Of a stretch of 16,991 bases of DNA, positions 8,451 through 15,712 are shown piece after piece. Source of the DNA: Treponema sp. (GTDB lineage Bacteria; Spirochaetota; Spirochaetia; Treponematales; Breznakiellaceae); assembly GCA_009785045.1 (NCBI GenBank), contig WQXC01000020.1:1-16991 (forward strand), read 5' to 3'. Position numbers and translations under genes: made by a program. Each line of letters opens with the position of its first letter. Within the stretch, counting starts at the first letter, position 1. A model generated the notes under the pieces. It was not told where the DNA came from and did not search any database. It saw only the letters and a list, made by a program, of their open reading frames with translations.

Positions 8451-10366
8451 CTTTCCTGTACAAGTTCCATTCCTCTTAACGCAGCAGCATTACTGCTGTC
8501 TCTGGCAAGAGCCTGCCTGAACCAGCGTTCTGCGCCTGCAAAGTCGCGTTCTGCCAAAGCAAGATTGCCGCGGTTATTCATCGCAGAAACCAGTCCCATA
8601 CCTGCAGCGCGTTCGTATGATGCCTTTGCATCTGCAGTCCGTCCAACACGCACAAGCACCATTCCCAATCTGTTATGCAGCGCCGCAGTAGGCCTTGCGG
8701 TAATCTGCGCCTGCACCTGCCGTACCAGAGGGTTTAATTCCTGCTCTATGTACTGCTGATACACGCGGTTTACTTCCCTTGTTGCAGCAGCAGCATCTGT
8801 ATGTAAAACATTCCTACCCTGTTCTGGTAACGGCGCTGGAGGATAAACACCCCATGCATATTCCATTGTAACAAAGTCTGCGCCGTCGGATTCAAAAGCC
8901 CGTGTTATAATCGATGCTCCCTGTGTCCATGCTGCGGTAAAACCATTATTAAAACTTTTCATTGATAACGGCAGCCATGCATTATCGTCTACTACTAAAA
9001 TGCGGGAAAGGCCGTTAAACAATGTTTCAGCGCCTCTCTGGGTTGTATCAAGAGAAACAGCAACAAGCAGATCATCATCTGTTTGGATAAAAGCCGATTG
9101 AATACCTACGCTTTCAAGACCTGCGGCAAATAAAATTGCAAGGTCGCGGCTGTCGCCTGTTCCAAAAGCAAGCGTTTCTGCCGGGAACTGAACTTCACCT
9201 TCTCCGGTGTAAGTTTCGCCTAACCGGATACCGGCTGCGCGAAGACTTTCAAACAGCCATATAGCAAATTGCATGTTTTCGTTATGGCCAATACGGGGGT
9301 TCGCGCGGGCAAGACCTGCGACAAACCTTGCATAATCCAGCACTTCCGGAGAAGTGGGAGAAATAAACGAAGCGAGCGCCGTAGCGTCGTTCGATGAAAC
9401 CATGTTACGGTTATTAACAGCTACGGTTACCGCGCGGACAACTTCCCGCTCTTCTCCAAGGAAACGATAACGTATAACAAGTTCGCCAAGGATACGGCCT
9501 CTGTCGGAGAAACGCAGAACAGCAGATGAAAAATCCGCAAACAGCGGAAGCTGAGCGTTTCGTCCGCGCGGAATTATGGAAACCGAACCGCATAAAAATT
9601 CAGATGCAGTATAACCTGCAGCGCGGAAATAAAGACGAACATCCCGGATTTCGGCATTTTCGGTATTTCTAATTGTAATGGTTCCTATCGGACTGGTCTG
9701 ATAAAGCCGCATAAATGCGGGATACACAGCGCCGTATTGATCAAGAACCGCACCGGCTCCTTCGCGTCCGGTTCCTGCTCCTGTGCGGAAGGACAATTGA
9801 GCAGTTAGCCCTGCATACATACCGGAGTTAAATAAAGGACTGCTGCCTGAATCTTCATGATACTGCCGCCAGCCCATGTTAGCCGCAACTAAAAAACCGG
9901 GTGTAAAACGAAAACCAAGCTCTCCGCCGTATCTTAAAAACATTCCCGCAGAACTTACAGTATCTTCAAGCGCTGACTGGTATAAACCAACGGCGCCGTC
10001 TGCGCGTATTAAAAGTCTGGAAAGAGGAAAGAAGTACAACCCTGCTGCGCCGCCAAATGAATAGAAGGAAACATTTAAAGCGTTGTCACCCTGCATAGGA
10101 TTAATTAATAAGCCGCCTTCGATACCAAAGGTGTAACCAAGACCAAGCGGATTGGGCCAAATTGTAGAAAGATCGATTTCGAAACCAAGTCCGCCGCCTC
10201 CGCCCATGCTGTACCGTTCGTTACCATCTTCCGCTTCATTGCCATCACCTGCGGGAATGGAAACAAAACCGTTGGGACGGAACGAAAAGTCAAATGCAGA
10301 CAGAGAAGTTCCGATGCTTAAAAAGCAAGCTGTCAAAAGCAAAAAGAATACACACTTGTTATTCAT
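8444..10366 (-). CDS. Secreted barrel protein with degenerate transglutaminase-like domain and TPRs
   Basis: The 640-residue product has a signal peptide (about 1-24, cut after SLSA). It continues with a Gly-rich, amphipathic-strand region (about 25-195) resembling an 8-stranded outer-membrane barrel, an Ig-like middle part (about 215-325), a transglutaminase-like region (about 335-505) and two TPR units (about 560-635). It aligns by eye with the 526-residue protein at 3823-5403 through shared ISP/VSP, LFE(S/A)LR..GI, SAFI and WLP blocks. At the catalytic positions it has Ser406 for Cys, Asp432 for His and Ser468 for the acid, so it is probably not an enzyme. It may bind a ligand or partner instead, and the TPRs suggest protein contacts. 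It is the first gene of the four-gene operon, with GGAGTG upstream of its ATG. Confidence 0.72.
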   Translation of the reverse strand: MNNKCVFFLLLTACFLSIGTSLSAFDFSFRPNGFVSIPAGDGNEAEDGNERYSMGGGGGLGFEIDLSTIWPNPLGLGYTFGIEGGLLINPMQGDNALNVSFYSFGGAAGLYFFPLSRLLIRADGAVGLYQSALEDTVSSAGMFLRYGGELGFRFTPGFLVAANMGWRQYHEDSGSSPLFNSGMYAGLTAQLSFRTGAGTGREGAGAVLDQYGAVYPAFMRLYQTSPIGTITIRNTENAEIRDVRLYFRAAGYTASEFLCGSVSIIPRGRNAQLPLFADFSSAVLRFSDRGRILGELVIRYRFLGEEREVVRAVTVAVNNRNMVSSNDATALASFISPTSPEVLDYARFVAGLARANPRIGHNENMQFAIWLFESLRAAGIRLGETYTGEGEVQFPAETLAFGTGDSRDLAILFAAGLESVGIQSAFIQTDDDLLVAVSLDTTQRGAETLFNGLSRILVVDDNAWLPLSMKSFNNGFTAAWTQGASIITRAFESDGADFVTMEYAWGVYPPAPLPEQGRNVLHTDAAAATREVNRVYQQYIEQELNPLVRQVQAQITARPTAALHNRLGMVLVRVGRTADAKASYERAAGMGLVSAMNNRGNLALAERDFAGAERWFRQALARDSSNAAALRGMELVQESR

Positions 10367-10393
10367 TTAATGTACACTCCATGTTTCAGTATA

Positions 10394-10446
10394 ATACTAT
10401 CATTATTATATACTATTTATTTAATATAAATACTATACCGTAGTAT
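10394..10446. repeat. Three ATACTAT direct repeats plus one inverted copy in the operon leader
   Basis: ATACTAT occurs at 10394-10400, 10410-10416 and 10430-10436, and its inverted core TAGTAT follows at 10441-10446. The last two form a short palindrome, ATACTA-5-TAGTAT. Start-to-start spacing is 16 and 20 bases. They lie 28-80 bases upstream of the first operon gene, where a regulator or RNA polymerase would bind. Candidate operator cluster, although AT-rich DNA readily produces such words by chance. Confidence 0.35.
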
Positions 10447-10525
10447 ATAAAAATAAAAAATGTGAAATTTCTTTCAATTTTGACCCGAAATTCCGGCTAA
10501 AATAGGGTATCTGCGCCCTTCAATC

Positions 10526-10547
10526 CCGGTAAAATCCCAAATACCGG
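10526..10547. repeat. Short inverted repeat downstream of the response regulator
   Basis: CCGGTA (10526-10531) and TACCGG (10542-10547) are perfect 6-base inverted arms around a 10-base spacer. They lie about 50 bases beyond the response-regulator stop on the minus strand. There is no T run, so this is at most a weak, non-canonical termination or processing hairpin. Confidence 0.3.
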
Positions 10548-10599
10548 AGATATCGCCTTAGAGGGAAATTAAGTTGATTATGGTTTCCGGGGTTATGGT

Positions 10600-10986
10600 T
10601 TATTCTGCCTGCCTGGAAAGGATGGTGTTTATTCTGTTTAAAAGATCGACACTTTCGTATGGTTTGGAAATAAGGTCTGCTGCCCCAATTCTGGATGCAT
10701 AAAGTTTTTCTCTTACGCCGTCCAGCGATGTTAAAAAAGCTATGGGGACATTTCGTAAAAGACTTATTCCCTTTATTTTATTGTACGCTTCCCAGCCGTC
10801 CATTTCCGGCATAAGGATATCAAGCAAAATCAGGTTTGGAACGAGTCCTTTGGATAAAAGAATCAACGCTTCTTTTCCGGATTTAGCGGTAATTATATTA
10901 TATTTACCCTTTAAGATATTTTCTGCGATTACAAGATGGACTTCGCTGTCGTCCACTAAAAGGATTTTTTTTAAATCATCGTCCAT
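10600..10986 (-). CDS. Single-domain response regulator (CheY-like receiver)
   Basis: The 128-residue protein is a lone receiver domain with no output domain. Acidic-pocket residues Asp12 and Asp13 (LVDDSE), phosphoacceptor Asp56 (LILLDILMPEMDG), Thr86 and Lys108 (SKPY) are all present, so it should be phosphorylated normally. A good AGGAGG Shine-Dalgarno precedes the ATG by about 10 bases. No histidine kinase is adjacent except phoR, which belongs to another transcription unit with its own regulator, so the cognate kinase is unknown. Such proteins pass phosphate or dock on a partner. The gene is upstream of, and codirectional with, the adenylate cyclase operon, so a link is possible but not shown. 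Confidence 0.92.
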   Translation of the reverse strand: MDDDLKKILLVDDSEVHLVIAENILKGKYNIITAKSGKEALILLSKGLVPNLILLDILMPEMDGWEAYNKIKGISLLRNVPIAFLTSLDGVREKLYASRIGAADLISKPYESVDLLNRINTILSRQAE

Positions 10987-11115
10987 TTCGAGTAACCCTC
11001 CTTAATGGCCGCCTGCGTATTTTAACGGCAGGTACTATAAATATAACATACAAACCCTTAAAAGAAAAGGAAAATCGAGCTATTCATTATCTATAAAAAA
11101 GGTTAAACTCTTGAA
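10987..11115. promoter_or_regulatory. Divergent intergenic region between the response regulator and the FKBP genes
   Basis: This 129-base gap separates divergently transcribed genes and so should contain promoters for both directions. It is AT-rich. CCTGC (11012-11016) and GCAGG (11028-11032) form a short inverted repeat with an 11-base spacer in the leader of the response regulator. AT-rich hexamers such as TATAGT (minus strand, about 11038-11033) could be -10 elements, but I see no well-spaced -35 partner. Confidence 0.4.
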
Positions 11116-11832
11116 ATGAAGTACAAATTTTTTATAATTTATGCAGTTTTAACTGCGCTGGTTTTTTTGGGCTGTAAAGGCGGCTCCGGTTCTTCCCGCG
11201 GGGAAGTAAATTTTGATAAAGACGCATCTTATGCAATTGGTCTGAATATTGGATCGAATTTAAGAGAAGGGCTTATCGCAGACGGTGTCTACCCGAATAT
11301 TGACGAATTTATTAAAGGCATGAGGGATGGTATAACAGGCAGAGAACCGCGCTTTGATCTGTTCGAAGCAAGAGACAGAATAGAAGCAGCTTTTGACGCC
11401 ATGATGGAAGGTAAAAATGCAGACGCCATTCAGGAAGAAATTGACTTTCTTGCAGAAAATGCAAGGAACCCCGGCATTATAATCACGCCAAGCGGACTGC
11501 AATACGAAGTTCTTGTCGAAACAAGCGGACCAAAACCGACTATCGACAGTGTCGTTAAAGTGCATTACGAAGGCAGACTGACCGACGGTTATCTTTTTGA
11601 TAATTCATACGAAACACAAGCGCCTGTACAGTTCCCGCTAAGCGGAGTAATTACCGGCTGGGCAGAAGGATTACAGTTAATGAGCGTAGGCAGTAAATAT
11701 AAATTATATATTCCATCCGAAATGGGTTACGGTCCGTACGGCATGGGTCCGATTCCTCCGTATGCAACATTGATTTTTACTGTTGAACTTCTGGAAATAT
11801 CGGAAATGTCAGAATTTGATTATTTTTTCTAA
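11116..11832 (+). CDS. FKBP-type peptidyl-prolyl isomerase, predicted lipoprotein
   Basis: The 238-residue product has a lipoprotein signal ending VFLG-Cys20; Phe at -3 fits the relaxed spirochaetal lipobox. Residues about 33-115 form the helical FKBP_N dimerisation region (DKDASYAIGLNIGSNL). Residues about 122-228 form the FKBP catalytic domain. Positions matching the FKBP12 active site are present: Tyr151, Phe161-Asp162, Val178-Ile179, Trp182, Tyr205, Ile213 and Phe221. It should catalyse proline cis-trans isomerisation and act as a folding chaperone on a membrane surface facing the periplasm. The Shine-Dalgarno is weak (AAGG about 13 bases upstream), but the lipobox position supports this start. 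It is first of a tandem pair with the next FKBP gene, 28 bases apart. Confidence 0.93.
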   Translation: MKYKFFIIYAVLTALVFLGCKGGSGSSRGEVNFDKDASYAIGLNIGSNLREGLIADGVYPNIDEFIKGMRDGITGREPRFDLFEARDRIEAAFDAMMEGKNADAIQEEIDFLAENARNPGIIITPSGLQYEVLVETSGPKPTIDSVVKVHYEGRLTDGYLFDNSYETQAPVQFPLSGVITGWAEGLQLMSVGSKYKLYIPSEMGYGPYGMGPIPPYATLIFTVELLEISEMSEFDYFF

Positions 11833-11860
11833 AATAACAAAAGTATAAAAGGAGAAAATC

Positions 11861-12565
11861 ATGAAAAAATTAACGGTTTTTTTATGCTTGTTTTTTGCTG
11901 TATTAATGTTACATGCAAAAGCAATTCACGAAGATTACAGAAAGGCTGACGAAAAAGCCAAGGTAAGCTATGCCTTTGGAATGGCAATCGGTTCAAATTT
12001 CGATCTTAAATCGCTTGGTATAGACTTTGATTATGCAGCCCTCGCCGAAGGATTAAAAGCCATGGTAGAAGGCTCAGAGCTTCAGTTCAGCGAAATGGAA
12101 GCGATGGAAATAATCGACGCTGCTTTACAAAGAGTTATGGAACAAACTGCAGGAGTAAACAGAGCGGTAGAAGACGAATATCTTTTTGCAAACAGTCAGC
12201 GCCCCGGCGTTCAGATGACACCAAGCGGACTTCAGTATGAAATTCTGGAAGGAACAGAGGGAGAGAAACCAACACGCCAATCTGTTGTAAGAGTAAACTA
12301 TACCGGAACTTTTATTGACGGAAGCCTGTTTGATCAATCTACCGAAGACAACGGTTCATATATTCCTTTAGAGCATGTTATACCAGGCTGGACCGAAGGT
12401 TTAATGTTAATGAGCGTTGGCAGCATATACCGCTTTTTTATACCTTCATCGCTGGCATACGGCAAAGACGGCATTCAGGGAATTATTCCGCCGTATGCAA
12501 CACTGCTCTTCTCTGTTGAGTTACTAGAAATTATAAATGATGATCAAGAGGAAGACGAATCCTAA
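11861..12565 (+). CDS. FKBP-type peptidyl-prolyl isomerase, predicted periplasmic
   Basis: The 234-residue paralogue of the preceding gene has a signal peptide (about 1-19, ending LHAKA) without a lipobox cysteine, so it is probably soluble in the periplasm. It has an FKBP_N region (about 28-110, KVSYAFGMAIGSNF) and an FKBP domain (about 118-226). Ligand-site residues are Tyr147, Phe157-Asp158, Val173-Ile174, Trp177, Tyr200, Ile208-Ile209 and Phe217, so it should be active. The last residues are strongly acidic (DDQEEDES). AAGGAG 8 bases upstream of the ATG is a good ribosome binding site. The last 35 bases overlap the 3' end of phoR on the other strand. Confidence 0.93.
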   Translation: MKKLTVFLCLFFAVLMLHAKAIHEDYRKADEKAKVSYAFGMAIGSNFDLKSLGIDFDYAALAEGLKAMVEGSELQFSEMEAMEIIDAALQRVMEQTAGVNRAVEDEYLFANSQRPGVQMTPSGLQYEILEGTEGEKPTRQSVVRVNYTGTFIDGSLFDQSTEDNGSYIPLEHVIPGWTEGLMLMSVGSIYRFFIPSSLAYGKDGIQGIIPPYATLLFSVELLEIINDDQEEDES

Positions 12566-14324
12566 AAATTGATCCTTCGCCGGCATGGCTTTCCGCTTCG
12601 GCATTTCCCTTGTGAAGCAAGGCGATGTGCCGGACGATGGAAAGCCCAAGTCCGGTGCCTCCCGCCTGACGGCTTCTTGCGCGATCTACACGGTAAAATC
12701 TTTCAAATAAACGTTTAAGATGTTCGGCGGGAATCCCCATTCCTTTGTCACGCACTTCAAAAATTAATTCATTATTTTCCAGGCAGGCGCTTACCCACAT
12801 CTTCGATTTTTCCGGCGAATATTTAATACCGTTATCTATCAGATTAATTAATGCCTGAATAATAAAAGAACCGTACAGGTTTGCTTTTAAATCTTCCGGA
12901 CATTTAACTATAATTTCTATTTGTTTCCTCTTTGCCTGCGGCTCTACGGAAGATACTGCTTCTTCCACAAGCGGTGCAACAAAAAGTTCTTCTATATCGT
13001 ATATTTTACTTTCGCTGTCTTCCAGGCTTGCAAGTACTAAAAGATCATTTGTAAGATTTTCCATAATGCCTGCATTTTTACTGATGATCTCAATAAAGTG
13101 CATACGCTCTTTGTGCGCAGTTTCGTCAGAGGCGCTTTGTTTATCGTTTACGGAATCAAAAAGAGTTTCGGAAAAACCTTTTATAAGCTGAATGGGTGTG
13201 CGAAGTTCATGCGAAACATTGGCGACAAAATCTTTGCGCACCCTTTCCAGTTTTACAAGGCGCGTTGTGTCCTGCAGCACTAATACAACGCCGCCGCTGC
13301 GTTCGCCTGCAAGCACAGACGCATAAACCAGGAAATGCTGCTCTGCGCCGGAACGAAATGTTAACTCTGTTTCCAAAGGTATTCTGCCGGCAATTGCTTT
13401 TTTTGCAATTTCTACAAGTTCTGTAGAACGTGTCGTTTCCAGTAAAGTCGCATTTTTAATGTCACGGCTGCCAAGATTAAACAGTTCTCTGGCTTTTGGA
13501 TTAACAAGGTGCAGCTTAAGATCGCTGTCCATTGCAAAAACCGCTTCTGACATTCCGTTAAGAATCGCTTCCAGGCGGCTGCCTTCCGATCTTGCATGTT
13601 CAAAACGAACATTTAATTCTTCTGTCATTGCGCGCATTGCTCTTTCAAGACTCACAAATTCCGGCGCTATGGATTCATCCGCTTCGGGACCGGATAAAAG
13701 CGGAGCGCCTGCCCGCGCAATCTTTACAAGCCGTCCAAGCGAAGCCGAAAGCGAGCGTGAATAAACATAAATCGCCCAAAACGCGATGATAATTAAAAAA
13801 CAGGTAAAAATCAAAAACGGAAAAACAATGGGAGAAACACGATTCCAGAATCCGGGAACAGAAAACGAAAGCCTGAATACGCCAATGGGATTATTGGCGC
13901 TGTCAAAAACCGGAAGCGCGTAGTAGAGCCGTTTCATTCTGGTGGTGATGGAATTGCGCCGCGCGCTTGCTTCTCTGCCTTCCAGAGCCGCTGTTACTTC
14001 TTCGCGATCAATGTGATTTACAAGTCCGCTTGTTACATGAGAATCAAATAAAACCAATCCGTCTGCGTTAATCATGGTAAGCCGGTAGGCTTGCGCGGCG
14101 CTTACAGGTAAATTAATATTTACATCATTGGGTTCATTAAATACTGCCTGTACATTTTCCTCGCCTATTGCAGTTTTGAGCGCTTTTGCAGTATTTTCTA
14201 GTCCCACTGTATTTATTTCGTAATAAAGAGAATTCATAAAAACCATAATCGAAATAACAAAAACAGCAGAAAAACTTAAAACCGCAAAACCAAGGGTAAG
14301 TAAACTTTTTTTAAATATTGTCAT
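12531..14324 (-). CDS. phoR: Phosphate-regulon sensor histidine kinase
   Basis: The 597-residue membrane kinase has TM1 (about 8-31), a periplasmic segment (32-163) and TM2 (about 164-187). A HAMP-like linker follows (about 188-240), then a PAS domain (about 247-352), and the HisKA phosphoacceptor His372 in VSHELRTPI. The ATPase domain carries the N box (Asn494, Asp497-Asn498), G1 (DKGMG 526-530) and G2 (GGTGLGLS 555-562). It should phosphorylate PhoB under phosphate limitation and be held inactive by PhoU and the Pst transporter when phosphate is ample. The periplasmic segment is larger than in E. coli PhoR, which nearly lacks one, so it may sense a further signal. A longer in-frame start would add 15 residues and overlap phoB; AAGGA 7 bases before the ATG at 14324 decides for the shorter form. 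Confidence 0.93.
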   Translation of the reverse strand: MTIFKKSLLTLGFAVLSFSAVFVISIMVFMNSLYYEINTVGLENTAKALKTAIGEENVQAVFNEPNDVNINLPVSAAQAYRLTMINADGLVLFDSHVTSGLVNHIDREEVTAALEGREASARRNSITTRMKRLYYALPVFDSANNPIGVFRLSFSVPGFWNRVSPIVFPFLIFTCFLIIIAFWAIYVYSRSLSASLGRLVKIARAGAPLLSGPEADESIAPEFVSLERAMRAMTEELNVRFEHARSEGSRLEAILNGMSEAVFAMDSDLKLHLVNPKARELFNLGSRDIKNATLLETTRSTELVEIAKKAIAGRIPLETELTFRSGAEQHFLVYASVLAGERSGGVVLVLQDTTRLVKLERVRKDFVANVSHELRTPIQLIKGFSETLFDSVNDKQSASDETAHKERMHFIEIISKNAGIMENLTNDLLVLASLEDSESKIYDIEELFVAPLVEEAVSSVEPQAKRKQIEIIVKCPEDLKANLYGSFIIQALINLIDNGIKYSPEKSKMWVSACLENNELIFEVRDKGMGIPAEHLKRLFERFYRVDRARSRQAGGTGLGLSIVRHIALLHKGNAEAESHAGEGSIFRIRLPLDHHL

Positions 14325-14331
14325 TGTTTTT

Positions 14332-14336
14332 TCCTT
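14332..14336 (-). promoter_or_regulatory. Ribosome binding site deciding the phoR start
   Basis: AAGGA on the minus strand lies 7 bases before the phoR ATG (14322-14324) and overlaps the phoB stop codon (14335-14337). This suggests translational coupling of phoR to phoB and argues against the upstream in-frame ATG inside phoB. Confidence 0.7.
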
Positions 14337-15036
14337 ATTGTATTTCCTGCAGGCGGAAGCGGTAACCAACGCCGCGGATTGTTTCGATCATATCTCCGGC
14401 TTTTCCAAGTTTTTTCCGTAAACCAAGTATCTGAACATCAACAGAACGATCTGTAACAGGGTAATCCGGTCCGTGGATTGCGCCGATAATCTGATTCCGC
14501 GAAAAAACAATTTCCGGATTGGATAAAAAATGTTTAAGCAGCGCAAACTCGGTAGCAAAAAGATCAAGCTGTTTATCGCCGTAATATGCAACATGACGTG
14601 CGGCATCGAGTTTTAAATCCCCCTGCTGCCAGACAGTTACATCGGCGTTTGACCCGCCTTCTTCCTGCCGCCTAAGACCCGCGCGGATTCTTGCAATTAA
14701 AACTTTGGGGCTGTACGGCTTAACAACATAATCATCCGCGCCAAGCTCAAGACCTGTAATAATATCGGATTCTTCGCCCTTTGCGGTGGTCATGATTACC
14801 GGAACATTTTTACATTGATCAATCTCTTTTATTTTTCTTAAAACTTTTAAACCGTCCATGCCAGGCAGCATGATGTCCAGCAGAATACAGTTTACTTTTT
14901 TTGTCTTTAAGATTTTAAGCCCGTCTTCGCCGTTATTTGCAGGCAGAATTTTCCAGCCTTCCCTGGACATTGTATGCGAAAGTAATTCCTGAATTTCAAG
15001 ATCATCTTCGATGATTAGAATTACTGCTTTACTCAT
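14335..15036 (-). CDS. phoB: Phosphate-regulon response regulator, OmpR/PhoB family
   Basis: The 233-residue protein has a receiver domain (about 4-120) and a winged-helix DNA-binding domain (about 132-230). The receiver carries acidic Asp11-Asp12, phosphoacceptor Asp54 (ILLDIMLPGMDG), Thr84 and Lys106. The DNA-binding domain shows the family pattern L-F-ATEFALLKHF, then the recognition-helix region TDRSVDVQILGLRKKL and the wing IETIRGVGYRF. When phosphorylated by PhoR it should activate pst and other Pho genes. Its start overlaps the phoU end by 8 bases, with GGAG immediately upstream inside phoU, and phoR follows after 10 bases, so the three are cotranscribed. Confidence 0.95.
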   Translation of the reverse strand: MSKAVILIIEDDLEIQELLSHTMSREGWKILPANNGEDGLKILKTKKVNCILLDIMLPGMDGLKVLRKIKEIDQCKNVPVIMTTAKGEESDIITGLELGADDYVVKPYSPKVLIARIRAGLRRQEEGGSNADVTVWQQGDLKLDAARHVAYYGDKQLDLFATEFALLKHFLSNPEIVFSRNQIIGAIHGPDYPVTDRSVDVQILGLRKKLGKAGDMIETIRGVGYRFRLQEIQ

Positions 15037-15694
15037 TTAACTCCACATGCGTCCCTTCGATCATGTAAATTACTGCTTCGCAAATATTGGTGATATGATC
15101 TCCAAGACGCTCAAGTTGATTTGATGTATGCAGTACCTGAAGCGCGCTTTTTACAAGATCAGGATTTTTTTTCATTAATTTTAAAATATTTTCTGTAAGC
15201 GCTTTATGCTCTTCGTCAATTTTATTGTCCATGGCGGCTGCATCGCGCGCTGCCTGGGAATCCTGCGCCATAAAAGCCGAGAGCGCGGCGCGAATCATAA
15301 ACTGCCCTATCTCTGCCATTTTTTCCAGATGCTCCTGCGCACGAAAAGGAGAGTCCCCGGCTTTGGAAAGTTTTTTTGCAGCCCGCGCAAGGTGCACAGC
15401 ATGATCACCTATTCTTTCGATATTACTGGTAAGTTTAAAAATCGTAACCATTTCCCGCAGGTCACGCGCAACAGGCTGCTGCGTAGCGATAACAATAGCA
15501 GCATCATCTTCTATCCTTAATTGAAGAGCATCAATCTCGGCATCATCCGCGCGCACTTCTTTTGCAAGTTCAGGATTGCGGGTTCTAAGCGCAGTAAGCG
15601 CCTTGCCAAGATTTTCTTCCACCTTGGTTGCCATCGCTAAAATATCCTGCCGTAATCTGCTTAATTCTTCTGAGAAAAATTTTCTAGTTTCCAT
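15029..15694 (-). CDS. phoU: Phosphate transport regulatory protein PhoU
   Basis: The 221-residue protein is composed of two three-helix repeats, each with the PhoU metal-binding signature: E93-R-I-G-D97-H98 and E195-R-L-G-D199-H200. PhoU links the Pst transporter to PhoR and represses the kinase when phosphate is plentiful. Length and motifs are typical. It follows pstB by 18 bases, has a good AGGAAGG ribosome binding site 9 bases before its ATG, and overlaps phoB by 8 bases. The position between pstB and phoB matches its role as the connector. Confidence 0.96.
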   Translation of the reverse strand: METRKFFSEELSRLRQDILAMATKVEENLGKALTALRTRNPELAKEVRADDAEIDALQLRIEDDAAIVIATQQPVARDLREMVTIFKLTSNIERIGDHAVHLARAAKKLSKAGDSPFRAQEHLEKMAEIGQFMIRAALSAFMAQDSQAARDAAAMDNKIDEEHKALTENILKLMKKNPDLVKSALQVLHTSNQLERLGDHITNICEAVIYMIEGTHVELNE

Positions 15695-15712
15695 AGTATG
15701 ATACCTTCCTGT

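Larger units (their letters stand above)
10367..10599. promoter_or_regulatory. 233-base leader upstream of the cyclase operon
   Basis: This non-coding gap lies between two minus-strand genes, so it must hold the end of the response-regulator transcript and probably the promoter of the barrel/FecR/cyclase operon. The part nearest the operon (10388-10460) is extremely AT-rich and offers several overlapping TATAAT-like hexamers, for example TATAAT at 10410-10405 on the minus strand. I cannot choose one -35/-10 pair. The distal part is more GC-rich and contains a short inverted repeat. A 9-base direct repeat, TTATGGTTT, occurs at 10578 and 10593, the second copy overlapping the response-regulator stop. 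Confidence 0.45.

Noticed and set aside
10526..10547. Terminator for the response regulator
   Set aside because: The stem is only 6 bp with a 10-base loop and no following T run, so it was recorded only as a short inverted repeat.
10742..11005. Plus-strand open frame of 87 codons opposite the response regulator
   Set aside because: It mirrors the receiver-domain gene; its translation lacks any recognisable motif and the minus-strand gene has all catalytic residues.
14325..14369. Longer phoR start inside phoB
   Set aside because: It would encode 15 residues unlike a membrane-kinase N terminus. The ATG at 14324 has AAGGA at proper spacing and begins directly with the first membrane helix.
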